DNA of 64,000 bases from Rhodospirillales bacterium (GTDB lineage Bacteria > Pseudomonadota > Alphaproteobacteria > Rhodospirillales > Casp-alpha2): NCBI GenBank assembly GCA_021775095.1, contig JAJFII010000009.1:124001-188000 (forward strand), read 5' to 3'. The stretch's first letter is position 1. The number at the start of each line of letters is the position of its first letter. Below, in pieces: positions 41,610-51,203 of the stretch. The position numbers and the translations under genes were made by a program. Below the pieces are notes generated by a model that was given only the letters and a program-made list of their open reading frames with translations, did not search any database and was not told the DNA's origin.

Positions 41610-44009
41610 TTATTCGGCCGCAACGACAGCGGGTTTGGACGTATCATCTAGGGACTCCTTTGTGTTTTTTGTGTTTTTGTCGGTTGTCAGCAGAAGTGCC
41701 GGCAACAACAGGAAGTCTGCAAACAGCGCACAAACCAAGGTGATTGCCGTTAACAGGCCAAGCTCCTGGTTGATCCGGAAAGCAGACAACGAGAGGATCG
41801 CAAACCCTGCGATCAAAATTGCCGATGTTACCCATAGCGCCGTACCAACGGTAGAAAAGGCATATCGGATGGCAGCGGGGGTATCGGCACCGCGTTGGCG
41901 TTTGGCGCGCTGATATTTACTCAGGAAATGAACTGTCGCATCAACGATAATACCCAAACTGGTCGCCGTTACGATAGAGGCGGCGACGTCGACCTGGCCG
42001 ATAAATGCCGCCCATATGCCAAACGCCATCAGCGCCGGAACCAAATTAGGAACCAAACTAACGGCCCCCAGTTTGAGATCTTTCAAAGCGAAAGTCAGTA
42101 ACAGCGAAATCAGAATAAAAGCAACGGTAGTACCGGTCAGCATGCCCTCAATATTCCGTTGGGATATATAGGCAAACATAATAAACGGCCCCGAGGCTTT
42201 GCTCTGTGCGGCGGTCGGGAAGTTGTCCTTTAACCACAGAGCAGCCCGTTCTTCGAGGACCCGTGCTTCACGGGTGGAAATATTTTTCAGGGTGGCGATA
42301 AACCGGGTTGCTGATTTGTCGACGTTGATCTGATTATTCAAATCCAACCCGTAGGGCAATGACATTTCAAACAACAAAAGATATTGTGCCGCCAAATCCC
42401 GTTCCTGTGGGAGCGTATACATGGCCGGATCGTCGCCATGCATGTTTTTGTTCAGACGCAGCATGATATCGGTCAGGCTTTGCACATGAACGACTTCCGG
42501 CTGCTGGCCAAACCAGACTTTAAACGCATCCATATTTTTCTGGTAGGCGGGGTCGCTAATGCCCCCCTCGTTACCAGAGGTAAGGGAAAACTGCATCTGA
42601 TAAACACCCGTCAGGTTTTCCTGGGCAAAATCAGTGTCCGTGCGAAATTCAATGGATGTGTCAAAATATTCGACAAATTTATCGTTCAGTTCGATTTGCG
42701 GAATCAGAGCCATTAAACCGACGACAATCAGGGTCATTACGGTAAATACCGGTTTGTACCTTTTGATTACAAAATCGGCCAGTCTGGTCATGCCATTGGT
42801 ATGCGATATAGGGCGCCGTTTGACCCGCATGGGCAAGATTGACATCAATGCAGGCAAAAACAAAATGGAATAAGCCCAGGCTGCCGCCACACCCATTGCC
42901 GTAATATTGCCCAAGTCGCGGAACGGCGGTGCATCGCTAAAATTAAGCGACATAAATCCGATCATTGTTGTGATACTTGTCAAAAACACAGGTGTGAAGT
43001 TAACCCGAAGGGTTTCGATAATGGCCTCACGTTTTGTCGCACCCAAGCGCATTTCGTGCAGCATGGTAATCAAAATATGGACACTGTCGGCGATCGCGAT
43101 GGTCAAAATAATGGTTGGTGCCGTCGATGACGGGGGCGTCAGTAAAATCCCAAACCAACCGGTCATGCCCATCGCCGTTACCGCCGACAAACCGATGACA
43201 AGAATCGTTCCAATGGTCCCGCTGAGTGAGCGCAAAAGGACCACCATGACCAAAAGCAACCCGCCGTACATTAACGGAATCAACGTTTCCATATCCAGTA
43301 TTGAGGCTTCTGAAAAGGCGTTGTTAAGGGCAGCCAGTCCGGTTATGGCGACCCGCACATTTGGGTTGCCACTGCGAAACTCGTCAGCAATTTGACGGGC
43401 ATAGGCCATCGCATTGGGGCCTTCATCAAGGGTTTTGCCAGGCAGGCTCAAATTGATGTTGATGGCCACGGTTTTTCCATCGGGGGATATCAGGCGGTTG
43501 GCCAGAAGCGGCTCAGCCAAACTGATCTGCTTCGCCTCATCGGCCGCACTTTGCGATATGACACCGCGTTTGGAAACCAAATCGCGAACCGTCAGGTCAT
43601 CGCCTTGCGCATAACTGTGCTGGAAATTTGTCAGCGAATCGACACGGGTCGCAAACGGGGTTTTCCAGGATTTTTCCGTCAGATCACGTACCGCGCTCAA
43701 CAGTTTAGGGGTAAAGACGTCGCCGTTATCGGGTTTGATTACAAATTGGATGTTATCATCCTTGGTATAAATCTTTTGCAGGTTTTCAAAGGCCTCCAGT
43801 TGCGGATTATCGTCACTGAAAAACACCCGGTAATCCGTAGAAAAACCTAAAAACCGGGCACCGGAAGCGGCGCTAACGGCAACAAGCACGGCCCCAATGA
43901 TCAATAACCATCGCCATTTCAAAACCCATTCAGCGAAGGTGATGACCTTCAGGTCAAAGGCGCTGTTGGCTTTTGTATTAGAATCTTTTGTGTCATGTGC
44001 CGTAGCCAT
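41610..44009 (-). CDS. MMPL/RND family transporter
   Basis: 799 aa inner-membrane exporter with two copies of a one-plus-five helix arrangement and two large periplasmic loops. Features are the N-terminal helix near 30-50, FLGFSTDYRVFFSDDNPQLE starting loop one, and the sterol-sensing-like block ILTIAIADSVHILITMLHEM (about 300-320), mirrored in the second half by SLGIIVDATVHFLSKY. The size and pairing with a LolA-like protein resemble hopanoid or lipid exporters. It is the first gene of the operon, with a TetR gene divergent across a 145-nt region holding inverted repeats. Confidence 0.9.
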   Translation of the reverse strand: MATAHDTKDSNTKANSAFDLKVITFAEWVLKWRWLLIIGAVLVAVSAASGARFLGFSTDYRVFFSDDNPQLEAFENLQKIYTKDDNIQFVIKPDNGDVFTPKLLSAVRDLTEKSWKTPFATRVDSLTNFQHSYAQGDDLTVRDLVSKRGVISQSAADEAKQISLAEPLLANRLISPDGKTVAININLSLPGKTLDEGPNAMAYARQIADEFRSGNPNVRVAITGLAALNNAFSEASILDMETLIPLMYGGLLLVMVVLLRSLSGTIGTILVIGLSAVTAMGMTGWFGILLTPPSSTAPTIILTIAIADSVHILITMLHEMRLGATKREAIIETLRVNFTPVFLTSITTMIGFMSLNFSDAPPFRDLGNITAMGVAAAWAYSILFLPALMSILPMRVKRRPISHTNGMTRLADFVIKRYKPVFTVMTLIVVGLMALIPQIELNDKFVEYFDTSIEFRTDTDFAQENLTGVYQMQFSLTSGNEGGISDPAYQKNMDAFKVWFGQQPEVVHVQSLTDIMLRLNKNMHGDDPAMYTLPQERDLAAQYLLLFEMSLPYGLDLNNQINVDKSATRFIATLKNISTREARVLEERAALWLKDNFPTAAQSKASGPFIMFAYISQRNIEGMLTGTTVAFILISLLLTFALKDLKLGAVSLVPNLVPALMAFGIWAAFIGQVDVAASIVTATSLGIIVDATVHFLSKYQRAKRQRGADTPAAIRYAFSTVGTALWVTSAILIAGFAILSLSAFRINQELGLLTAITLVCALFADFLLLPALLLTTDKNTKNTKESLDDTSKPAVVAAE

Positions 44010-44078
44010 AAGCTATTCTCCTGGTATAAAACTGTGGCTAATCTTCAGCCTTTGATTTTCCGTGTTAATAATGTTAAC

Positions 44079-44120
44079 CTACACTGAGTAGTGTAGTAAA
44101 CGGTACGGTGTAGTTTACTA
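44079..44120. promoter_or_regulatory. Two overlapping inverted repeats between MMPL operon and TetR gene
   Basis: CTACACT-GAGT-AGTGTAG (44079-44096) and TAGTAAAC-N11-GTTTACTA (44094-44120) lie in the AT-rich divergent promoter region. They are sized for TetR dimers and could control both directions. Confidence 0.5.
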
Positions 44121-44154
44121 ATCAATTTAAGTTTTGAGGTCAAGGAGTTTCTTC

Positions 44155-44817
44155 GTGTCGGTCCACGCCATCCAAATCGAAACCATCGAACCGGCGCCGA
44201 TGACGCCCAAACAGGCGTCCATCGTCCGGGCTGCGGCAACGCTGTTTCTGGATCGCGGATTTGGGGCCGTCAGTATGGATGCCATTGCGGCGGAAGCCTC
44301 GGCATCAAAACGCACCGTTTATAGTTATTATCACAATAAACAAACCTTGTTTGCAGATGTCATGTCGATGGTTTGTATGCAGAGTGGAGGACAGCAGGGT
44401 TGTCCTCTTGTTGCCGAAAACATCATTGCGAATGAACAAATAACTGGCGTTCTGCAGCAAACCGGCGAGCATGTATTGAATATTATTTCATCGCCGCAGA
44501 CCATCGAATTGTATCGGGTCGTTGTCGCGGAAGCCGGGCGATTTCCGGAACTGGGCCGCTCCTACTATGAAATGGGGCCTAAGTGGGTAATGGATCGGTT
44601 GGCGGAATATCTCCGTGATCTGGTGGCCGGCGGCCAGGCAAATATCGAGGATCCCAATTGCGCGTCGCGCAAATTCTTCGGCATGGTTACGTTTCCAATT
44701 CAAATGGAATTGATGCTAGGTATTGAAACCGAGCTCAGCGAAAGCAGGATTACGGAAATTTCCAAGGCAGCGGCTGCGGTTTTTTGCGGTGCCTACGGGA
44801 TCTCTCAAAAACAATAA
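44155..44817 (+). CDS. TetR/AcrR family regulator
   Basis: 220 aa. The helix-turn-helix is at about 35-65 (VSMDAIAAEASASKRTVYSYYHNKQTLFADV read in parts), preceded by the first helix AAATLFLDRGFGA. The C-terminal domain follows the AefR-like/TetR_C pattern (FPELGRSYYEMGPKWVMDRL). The GTG at 44155 has AAGGAG seven nucleotides upstream; the TTG at 44134 lacks one. It is divergent from the MMPL exporter operon and probably represses it through the inverted repeats between them. Confidence 0.9.
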   Translation: MSVHAIQIETIEPAPMTPKQASIVRAAATLFLDRGFGAVSMDAIAAEASASKRTVYSYYHNKQTLFADVMSMVCMQSGGQQGCPLVAENIIANEQITGVLQQTGEHVLNIISSPQTIELYRVVVAEAGRFPELGRSYYEMGPKWVMDRLAEYLRDLVAGGQANIEDPNCASRKFFGMVTFPIQMELMLGIETELSESRITEISKAAAAVFCGAYGISQKQ

Positions 44818-44837
44818 TTGGGGCCGGAAAATTTCTG

Positions 44838-45845
44838 TCAATCCAACAGAAACCCCTGGCCAATCCTGTCGTCGGGCTCATGGCTAAACAGGCAAGTGCC
44901 CGTGTAGTGTGCCTTGCCCGCAACTTCGACGATGACCGCTTTGTGGGGGCCGCAAGTTGATTCCGAAAGTGCCTGAGCGGTAAATTCCGCGCCGGTGACG
45001 CTTTTAAAGATCCGGCGCTGTTGTAACCGCACCTGACCATTACGGTATTGCAGGGCAATTCGTGCGGTCACGCCAGAACCCGTCGGGCTGCGGTCGACCT
45101 GGCGGTCCGCAAAAACGCAGATATTGGCCGTCGCCTCCGTTGCCTGGGCATCTTTACCATCGGTCAGGATGGTCCCATACAAATATCCAAGGTCCTTGTC
45201 GTCGGGGTGGGAAATCTCTACCTGATCTTTAACGGCTGCGGATATCAGGCTGGCAACATCGACCAGAGCACGGACCGGAGACCCTTGAATTTCCAATCCA
45301 AACTGATCGGCGGCAACGAACGCATAAAACGCACCGCCATAGGCAATGTCGACGTGAACCGGACCGATGTCTTTTACCGTGACGAGTTTTTGCCGGGCCA
45401 GGACGAAGGCGGGAACACTCTCGAAATGTACGTCGGCTGATTTCCCCTGGGAAACCGCCACATAAACTTTAACCAGGCCGCATGGGCATTGGATGTTGAC
45501 CTGAGTGATGGGTTCGTGAGCGTCAACCAGACCTCTGTCGACGGCATAACGTCCCAGGGCAATTACCGCATGCCCACACATGGTGGAGTAACCTTCATTG
45601 TGCATAAAAAGCACTGCCAGATCAGCCTCTGGATGGTCGGGTTCGACAAGAAGAGCGCCGTACATGTCAAAGTGGCCACGCGGTTCATACATCAAGAAGT
45701 GGCGAAGATGATCCAGGTTTTCTCTGGCAAAACGCCGCCTTTCCAATAGGGTTAACCCTTGCAGCGGCGGGTAACCGGATTCGATGATACGAACCGGTTC
45801 ACCGCCGGTGTGCATTTCGGTTGTATGAATGGGTGCAATGGTCAT
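44838..45845 (-). CDS. Proline racemase family enzyme, probable trans-3-hydroxy-L-proline dehydratase
   Basis: 335 aa. The first catalytic Cys is present (C90 in MCGHAVIALG). The second catalytic position is Thr255 (DRSPTGSGV) where racemases and 4-hydroxyproline epimerases have Cys (DRSPCGTGT). The Cys/Thr pair is the known signature of trans-3-hydroxy-L-proline dehydratases, which form delta1-pyrroline-2-carboxylate. Length is typical. It is convergent with the TetR gene (20 nt) and isolated from other hydroxyproline genes in this window. An 18-bp palindrome lies 26 nt upstream of its start. Confidence 0.88.
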   Translation of the reverse strand: MTIAPIHTTEMHTGGEPVRIIESGYPPLQGLTLLERRRFARENLDHLRHFLMYEPRGHFDMYGALLVEPDHPEADLAVLFMHNEGYSTMCGHAVIALGRYAVDRGLVDAHEPITQVNIQCPCGLVKVYVAVSQGKSADVHFESVPAFVLARQKLVTVKDIGPVHVDIAYGGAFYAFVAADQFGLEIQGSPVRALVDVASLISAAVKDQVEISHPDDKDLGYLYGTILTDGKDAQATEATANICVFADRQVDRSPTGSGVTARIALQYRNGQVRLQQRRIFKSVTGAEFTAQALSESTCGPHKAVIVEVAGKAHYTGTCLFSHEPDDRIGQGFLLD

Positions 45846-45871
45846 GCCCTGGAGTATTCCCCTTCCTAAGG

Positions 45872-45889
45872 CTCGGCACCAGTGCCGAG
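45872..45889. promoter_or_regulatory. Palindrome upstream of the hydroxyproline enzyme gene
   Basis: CTCGGCAC-CA-GTGCCGAG, perfect 8-bp arms, 26 nt upstream of the start. A candidate operator. It also lies downstream of the DUF2336 gene but has no T-tract, so a terminator is less likely. Confidence 0.45.
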
Positions 45890-45967
45890 AAGACGAAAGC
45901 TAAAAAAAATCAGATTATTTGGTCGTTACTACGAACGCCCGGGAATGCATGAACCGCTGTCCGTTAT

Positions 45968-47131
45968 CTAATCGACGTGCATTCCGCCGCTCGGCAGATC
46001 GGATATTTTGGCAAGCAAATACTCAAGATCACCGGATTCAAACACCACAGCCGGATCGTCATATTGCGTAAGCACGAGTTCCATAAGGCGCCTGGAATAT
46101 CTTTGACGGTCCTCAGCCTCGCCGTTGTATTCCAATTCGGATGCCGCATCGAGGGCTGCAAACACGGCGGCCAATTGGGCGACCGGCATGCCGCTGGCGA
46201 GCCACAGCCGCTGCAGGCCGGTTCGGCCCGGGTCATAGATCAGCGTGTGCGCATTGATCAGGGGTATGTGTGCCAGTTCAGAAAGGGCGGATTCAAAAAA
46301 TCGCAAATCGCCCATGCACATGGCGCGAATAACCAGCGAAGAGGTTAACCGGCCATTCCGGTGGAGTTGTTTAACCAGTTTTTGAACATCTTCATCAGCA
46401 GACTCCCTGGAAAGGGTAACCGTCGCCCGTTCACGGCTGCGTAACAACAAGTCGGCCGCCGTGTCTGGCGTGAGCTCGTGGGTTTTCATCAGTTCGTCAC
46501 ACAGGATCTGAGAAACCTTGGAAACCAGTTTTTCGGCGACGGAAATGGGCAAGGATGAACGGCCAATCATCGCCAACTGGACTTTTTCCACATCGCCCAG
46601 GTTATCGGCAGCTTTGTCAAAGGAAGCATGTGAAATTTGTGCGCCTTCGTTGGCAATCAGGCTGGCAACGACATTTTCATTATTTGTATCAATAAGCGCG
46701 GTCGATATTTGCTCAGAAACCAATGTTCGCTGCGAAATTGCAATCTGTTTTTCTTCACTGCGATGGTCGATGATTTCGAGAAGGTCTTGGTCATTCAGCA
46801 CGTCGGAGAACTGCAATAGGGGCAGGGCAACCTGATCGACGTCACTGGCCAGCGCCTTGGCGATTTCATGGGAGATAGCAGGGCATTCCTGAAGGTTCTC
46901 CGACAGGGCTTTGCGGACCCGAACTTCCGCATCACTTAACATGATATGGAAAATCTCTTCGGCCAGTTTCCGTTCGCGTTCCGTAAGCTCGCCGCCGCTA
47001 AAACTCGCGGCAATTTTGGCCGCCGCTTTGACGCGTGAATCCGATGACGGGTCTGTAAGGAGTTTGGCTACGTCTTCGTTCGTCAAAGAACCTGTCATCG
47101 CAAGGGCCTTATTGGGCTTGACCTGAACCAT
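45968..47131 (-). CDS. DUF2336 domain-containing protein
   Basis: 387 aa soluble, mostly alpha-helical protein of the DUF2336 family, common in Rhizobiales and Rhodospirillales. HEAT-like charged helices are visible (LTERERKLAEEIFHIMLSDA; VRVRKALSENLQ), then a long helical middle and a C-terminal segment with HTLIYDPGRTGLQRLW. No membrane segment and no enzymatic motif. Function is not established; a regulatory or scaffold role is commonly assumed. It is monocistronic by spacing (148 nt from soxG, 122 nt from the racemase-family gene). Confidence 0.85.
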   Translation of the reverse strand: MVQVKPNKALAMTGSLTNEDVAKLLTDPSSDSRVKAAAKIAASFSGGELTERERKLAEEIFHIMLSDAEVRVRKALSENLQECPAISHEIAKALASDVDQVALPLLQFSDVLNDQDLLEIIDHRSEEKQIAISQRTLVSEQISTALIDTNNENVVASLIANEGAQISHASFDKAADNLGDVEKVQLAMIGRSSLPISVAEKLVSKVSQILCDELMKTHELTPDTAADLLLRSRERATVTLSRESADEDVQKLVKQLHRNGRLTSSLVIRAMCMGDLRFFESALSELAHIPLINAHTLIYDPGRTGLQRLWLASGMPVAQLAAVFAALDAASELEYNGEAEDRQRYSRRLMELVLTQYDDPAVVFESGDLEYLLAKISDLPSGGMHVD

Positions 47132-47279
47132 ACGATTTTCAAGGTATGAATTTAAGTCTTTGAACCCGGCAGATGCGGGCCTGTTTGACCCGACTATACA
47201 ACGATATTGGACTTATACGAAGGAAATATCTCCGTAAAGTTGTTCGTATGTGTGAATTCTTATGAACAATGCAGAGTGT

Positions 47280-47912
47280 TCAGGGGTTCATTTGCAGCCC
47301 GTATTCGCGGCTGGCGTCTTCCAACCAGGACCACAGGTACTCGGCAAAACTTCGGTGAACATAAATATCGTAGCTTGGGAACCCGGATTTTGCGTCGATA
47401 GCTGTCTGATGCAGGGTAATATGCGACCGCGCCAGCACGGTGTTGACCACCCGCCCCGGGCTGAAGACTGTCGGGTGCAAGTCAATGGAACACCCCTTGT
47501 CGAGGACCGACCGGGCATTGGCACCGCAAATTTGTACGACGGTCCGGCTTTCACTGACGTCGACAACGGCGCAGTGCAATTTATTTAGCGCCTGTTCCAG
47601 TTTGTCACCGATCCGGTCATCCGTCTTCGCCGGCCCAACAACAAGCCATTCGTCGGGCCCCATCCATAGCATGTGCACGCGTTCCGGGGCTCCGGATGCG
47701 GTGCAGGCATCGGTTGGCAGCGCTATGCCGAGGGCAGTTGTTACGGCCTGTGCAAACGCCGGATCCGATGACTGGCCACGCACGGCAATTTGCGTTGTGT
47801 GCGCACATTCAGAAATTGAAATGCCGGCCGCCGGCAGTGCCTCGGCCATCAATGGCCGCGCCTCCAGATGCAGATGTGCCAAGGGACTTTGGCGAAGGAA
47901 AGACTTAACCAT
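47280..47912 (-). CDS. soxG: Sarcosine oxidase gamma subunit
   Basis: 210 aa gamma subunit of heterotetrameric sarcosine oxidase, with a GcvT-like fold. The family run is visible in MLWMGPDEWLVVGPAK (about 90-105) and CSIDLHPTVFSPGRVVNTVLAR in two parts near 150-170. Its ATG overlaps the soxA stop by 8 nt. It is the last gene of the soxBDAG operon. The complex oxidises sarcosine to glycine, delivering the methyl group to tetrahydrofolate as methylene-THF and making H2O2. Confidence 0.9.
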   Translation of the reverse strand: MVKSFLRQSPLAHLHLEARPLMAEALPAAGISISECAHTTQIAVRGQSSDPAFAQAVTTALGIALPTDACTASGAPERVHMLWMGPDEWLVVGPAKTDDRIGDKLEQALNKLHCAVVDVSESRTVVQICGANARSVLDKGCSIDLHPTVFSPGRVVNTVLARSHITLHQTAIDAKSGFPSYDIYVHRSFAEYLWSWLEDASREYGLQMNP

Positions 47913-50910
47913 TCAGACGTTCCCCTTCGGGGTCAAAGAATACGGGAGACGTAATTTCCGCAGGAATGTTCCGATCCTTCATCGGGATGTAAACCTGCTC
48001 TCCCATACGTGACCGGCCATCGGTAACCAGGGCCAGGGCGAAGGGCCGCTCCAGGTTGGCGGAAAAATAACTCGACGTCACATGGCCGATCATCGGAAGC
48101 GGCCGCGCGGTGCTGTTTTCCGCGACAATTTGGCCACCTTCCTCGAGCACGGTTTGTTTATCCAGCGGCAACAGACCCACGAGTTGTTTGCGGTCGGCAC
48201 GCATGGAATCGTTCCGGGCAAACGACCGTCGACCCAAAAAGTCTTTCGTCTTGGATAAAATCCAGTCCATGCCCAGATCCTGGGGCATAACGGTACCGTC
48301 AGTTTCCTGGCCGACAATGATATATCCTTTTTCCGCGCGCAGGACATGCATGGTTTCTGTCCCATAGGGGGTAATGCCATATTTTTCGCCGGCATTCATC
48401 AGTTGTGTCCACAGGGCCAAGCCGTAACTGGCAGGAACGTTGACTTCGAATGAGCTCTCTCCGGTAAAACTAATTCGGAAAATCCGCGCTGCAATGCCGC
48501 CGACGGTTCCTTCGCGCAGCGCCATAAAAGGAAAAGCCTCGGCGGACAGGTCAATATCATCAGTGAATTCTGTTAACAAATCCCGGGCCCGTGGGCCACA
48601 TAACGACAGGGTTGCCCAGGCCTCGGTAACAGAATTGCAATAGACCTTGAGGTCCGGCCATTCCGTTTGTAGCCATTCCTCAAGCCAACCCAGGACAGTC
48701 GCCGCGTTGCCCGTCGTTGTCGTCATCAAAAAGTGGTTTTCACCGATCCGGGTGGTAACGCCATCATCAAAGATCATGCCGTCTTCCCTGAGCATCAACC
48801 CATAACGGCATTTTCCAACGGCCAGTTTCGACCAGGCATTTGTATAGATTCGATTGAGAAATTCGGCCGCATCCGGGCCTTGAATGTCAATTTTTCCGAG
48901 GGTTGACGCGTCCAGAATGGCGACGGCATTGCGGGCAGCCAGGCATTCGCGATTTACCGCATCCTGCATGGTTTCACCGGTTTGCGGGTAATACCAGGGG
49001 CGTTTCCATTGGCCGACGTCTTCCCACGTACAGCCCGACAATTCATGCCAGTGATGCATCGGTGTCATGCGGACCGGATCCGTAAGCACACCGACATTGC
49101 GTCCGGCAAAGGCACCCAGGGTCACCGGCGTGTAAGGGGGTCTGAAGGTTGTTGTTCCGACATCTCCCGGGTTTTCCACACCGAGGGCCTGGGCGAGGAC
49201 GGCCATACCCGGAATATTTCCGGTTTTACCCTGATCCGTTGCCATGCCCAAAGTTGTATACCGTTTGGTATGTTCGTCGGTTTTGTATCCGTCCCGTGCC
49301 GCCAATTGCACATCTGCAACGGTAACGTCGTGCTGTAGGTCCAGGAAATGTTTGCCGCGTTCACCAATCGGTTTTGTTGTCGGCAGGGCCCAAAGGATGC
49401 GCGCTGGCGTTTCGTCAATGGTTTCCGCAACGGGCAGTTTGCGGCGTGACGATTTTTTCAAACCAGCCAGGGATGCGGCCTTTTTTCCAGCCTGAAACCC
49501 CTGCTTCAAACATCCATCCAATTGAAATTCACCATTGGCGGCACCGATACATACCGATGCCTGCAGGGTCTCGCCGGCAATAAACAAACCGCGGGCCTCG
49601 TCGAATTTGGCTTTTCCGCCTGAGTGGGAATGTAAATGTATGACCGGGTTCCAGCCGCCAGAGGAAGCGACCACATCACAGTCGATCATTCTCGGGACGC
49701 CGGTTACCCCGTCGGCGTTGGCATTTAACGACATAACTTCAATCGATTTGATGCCGCGTCCGCCGGTCACACCGGTTACCGTCGAATTGTCGACAAGCTC
49801 AATGCCAAGGGCAAGAGCTGCGGTCGGCAGTTCGCCATCCGGTGCCGATCGGGTGTCAATAATGCAGGCGATTTTTACGCCCCCTTCAAACAGCGCAATG
49901 GCCGTTCTATAGGCATCGTCATTGTTGGTGAAGACGACAACCCGGGACCCAACCTTGACGCCATAGCGGGTCAGATAACTGCGCGCGGCATTTGCCAGCA
50001 TGACACCGGGGCGGTCGTTATCCGAGAAAATTAACGGCCGTTCCAATGCGCCGGTGGCCAGGACAACCCGTTTGGCGCGGACGTGCCAAAGACGTTGCCG
50101 TGTGTGTTCGCCACCATCCGTTAATTTGGCGGTGCGTGTTTCCAGCAAACCGGCAAAATTATGGTCGTAATAACCAAATGTTGTGGTCCGTCTGAGGATC
50201 GTGACATCTGGATAGTCGGCGAGCTCGGTTTCTGCGGTTGTAACCCAGTCGAGGGCGGGTTTGCCGTTAATTTCGCATCTTTCGTTGAGCAGCTGGCCAC
50301 CCAGTTGAGCCTGTTCATCGGCGAGGATAACGCGGGCACCGCTGCGACCTGCCGCCAGTGCTGCGGCAAGACCTGCAGGTCCGCCACCAACTATGAGAAC
50401 ATCGCAGTGGACATTCATTTGGTCATATTGGTCCGGATCGGCTTCCCTAGGAGAAATTCCAAGTCCGGCGGCACGGCGAATAAAGTGTTCGTAAAATTTC
50501 CATCCGGCGACCGGCCACATGAAGGTTTTGTAATAAAATCCGGCCGGCATCAAGCGGTGAAACCAGCTGTTGATCGCCATCAAATCAAAATTAGGGCCAG
50601 GCCAACAATTGATGCTGGTTGCAGACAGACCTTCATAAAGTTCGATGCGGGTCGCCTGTTGATTGGCCAGGGTCCGGTCCCCGGTTTCCAATTGCACAAG
50701 GGCATTTGCCTCTTCCACACCGGCGGCCATAATGCCGCGGGGCCGGTGATATTTAAAACTCCGGGCAACCACCCTAATGCCATTGGCCAGGAGCGCCGAG
50801 GCCAGCGTGTCGCCCGCATAACCCTGCAACGGGTGACCGTTAAAAGTGAAATTAACCGGTTTGCTCCTGTCGATACGTCCGCCTTCGGTTAAGCGGTTTT
50901 TTTGAGCCAT
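47905..50910 (-). CDS. soxA: Sarcosine oxidase alpha subunit
   Basis: 1001 aa. The N-terminal ~95 residues form a ferredoxin-like domain without cluster cysteines. A Rossmann dinucleotide domain follows with VGGGPAG at 174-180, a second dinucleotide motif region around VVVFTNNDDAYRTA, and a GcvT-like tetrahydrofolate domain in the last ~380 residues (PMHHWHELSGCTWEDVGQ onward). The length is that of the family. It starts immediately at the end of soxD (adjacent bases) and overlaps soxG. It houses NAD and the folate site of the complex. Confidence 0.95.
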   Translation of the reverse strand: MAQKNRLTEGGRIDRSKPVNFTFNGHPLQGYAGDTLASALLANGIRVVARSFKYHRPRGIMAAGVEEANALVQLETGDRTLANQQATRIELYEGLSATSINCWPGPNFDLMAINSWFHRLMPAGFYYKTFMWPVAGWKFYEHFIRRAAGLGISPREADPDQYDQMNVHCDVLIVGGGPAGLAAALAAGRSGARVILADEQAQLGGQLLNERCEINGKPALDWVTTAETELADYPDVTILRRTTTFGYYDHNFAGLLETRTAKLTDGGEHTRQRLWHVRAKRVVLATGALERPLIFSDNDRPGVMLANAARSYLTRYGVKVGSRVVVFTNNDDAYRTAIALFEGGVKIACIIDTRSAPDGELPTAALALGIELVDNSTVTGVTGGRGIKSIEVMSLNANADGVTGVPRMIDCDVVASSGGWNPVIHLHSHSGGKAKFDEARGLFIAGETLQASVCIGAANGEFQLDGCLKQGFQAGKKAASLAGLKKSSRRKLPVAETIDETPARILWALPTTKPIGERGKHFLDLQHDVTVADVQLAARDGYKTDEHTKRYTTLGMATDQGKTGNIPGMAVLAQALGVENPGDVGTTTFRPPYTPVTLGAFAGRNVGVLTDPVRMTPMHHWHELSGCTWEDVGQWKRPWYYPQTGETMQDAVNRECLAARNAVAILDASTLGKIDIQGPDAAEFLNRIYTNAWSKLAVGKCRYGLMLREDGMIFDDGVTTRIGENHFLMTTTTGNAATVLGWLEEWLQTEWPDLKVYCNSVTEAWATLSLCGPRARDLLTEFTDDIDLSAEAFPFMALREGTVGGIAARIFRISFTGESSFEVNVPASYGLALWTQLMNAGEKYGITPYGTETMHVLRAEKGYIIVGQETDGTVMPQDLGMDWILSKTKDFLGRRSFARNDSMRADRKQLVGLLPLDKQTVLEEGGQIVAENSTARPLPMIGHVTSSYFSANLERPFALALVTDGRSRMGEQVYIPMKDRNIPAEITSPVFFDPEGERLNG

Positions 50911-51191
50911 TAGCGGGCTCCTTTTGGTGGTTTTTCACCAATTTTGTAAGAACCGAGGATCTCGTTTGTGGCGGTGTTCCTGGCCATATTAAACCAGCGG
51001 CGACAGCCTGCCAGATGAACCCATCGTTCGAGAAATACGCCCTTTGGGTTGGTCCGCATGAACAGGTATTCCGCCCAGGCTTCGTCCGACAGGGCGTCGG
51101 GGTCTTTGGGGCGTTCGATATGGGCTTCGCCGCCGTGGTGAAATTCCGTTTCTTCGCGCTTGCCGCAAAATGGGCAGGGGATGAGAAGCAT
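50910..51191 (-). CDS. soxD: Sarcosine oxidase delta subunit
   Basis: 93 aa zinc-binding subunit. The N-terminal CPFCG (C6-x2-C9) plus downstream His and Cys residues (HHGGEAH, HLAGCRRWF) form the zinc site. The ATG at 51191 is preferred; an in-frame TTG at 51197 is possible. It sits between soxB (12 nt away) and soxA, with which it shares a junction base. Gene order B-D-A-G is canonical. Confidence 0.93.
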   Translation of the reverse strand: MLLIPCPFCGKREETEFHHGGEAHIERPKDPDALSDEAWAEYLFMRTNPKGVFLERWVHLAGCRRWFNMARNTATNEILGSYKIGEKPPKGAR

Positions 51192-51203
51192 GATCAATAT
51201 TCC

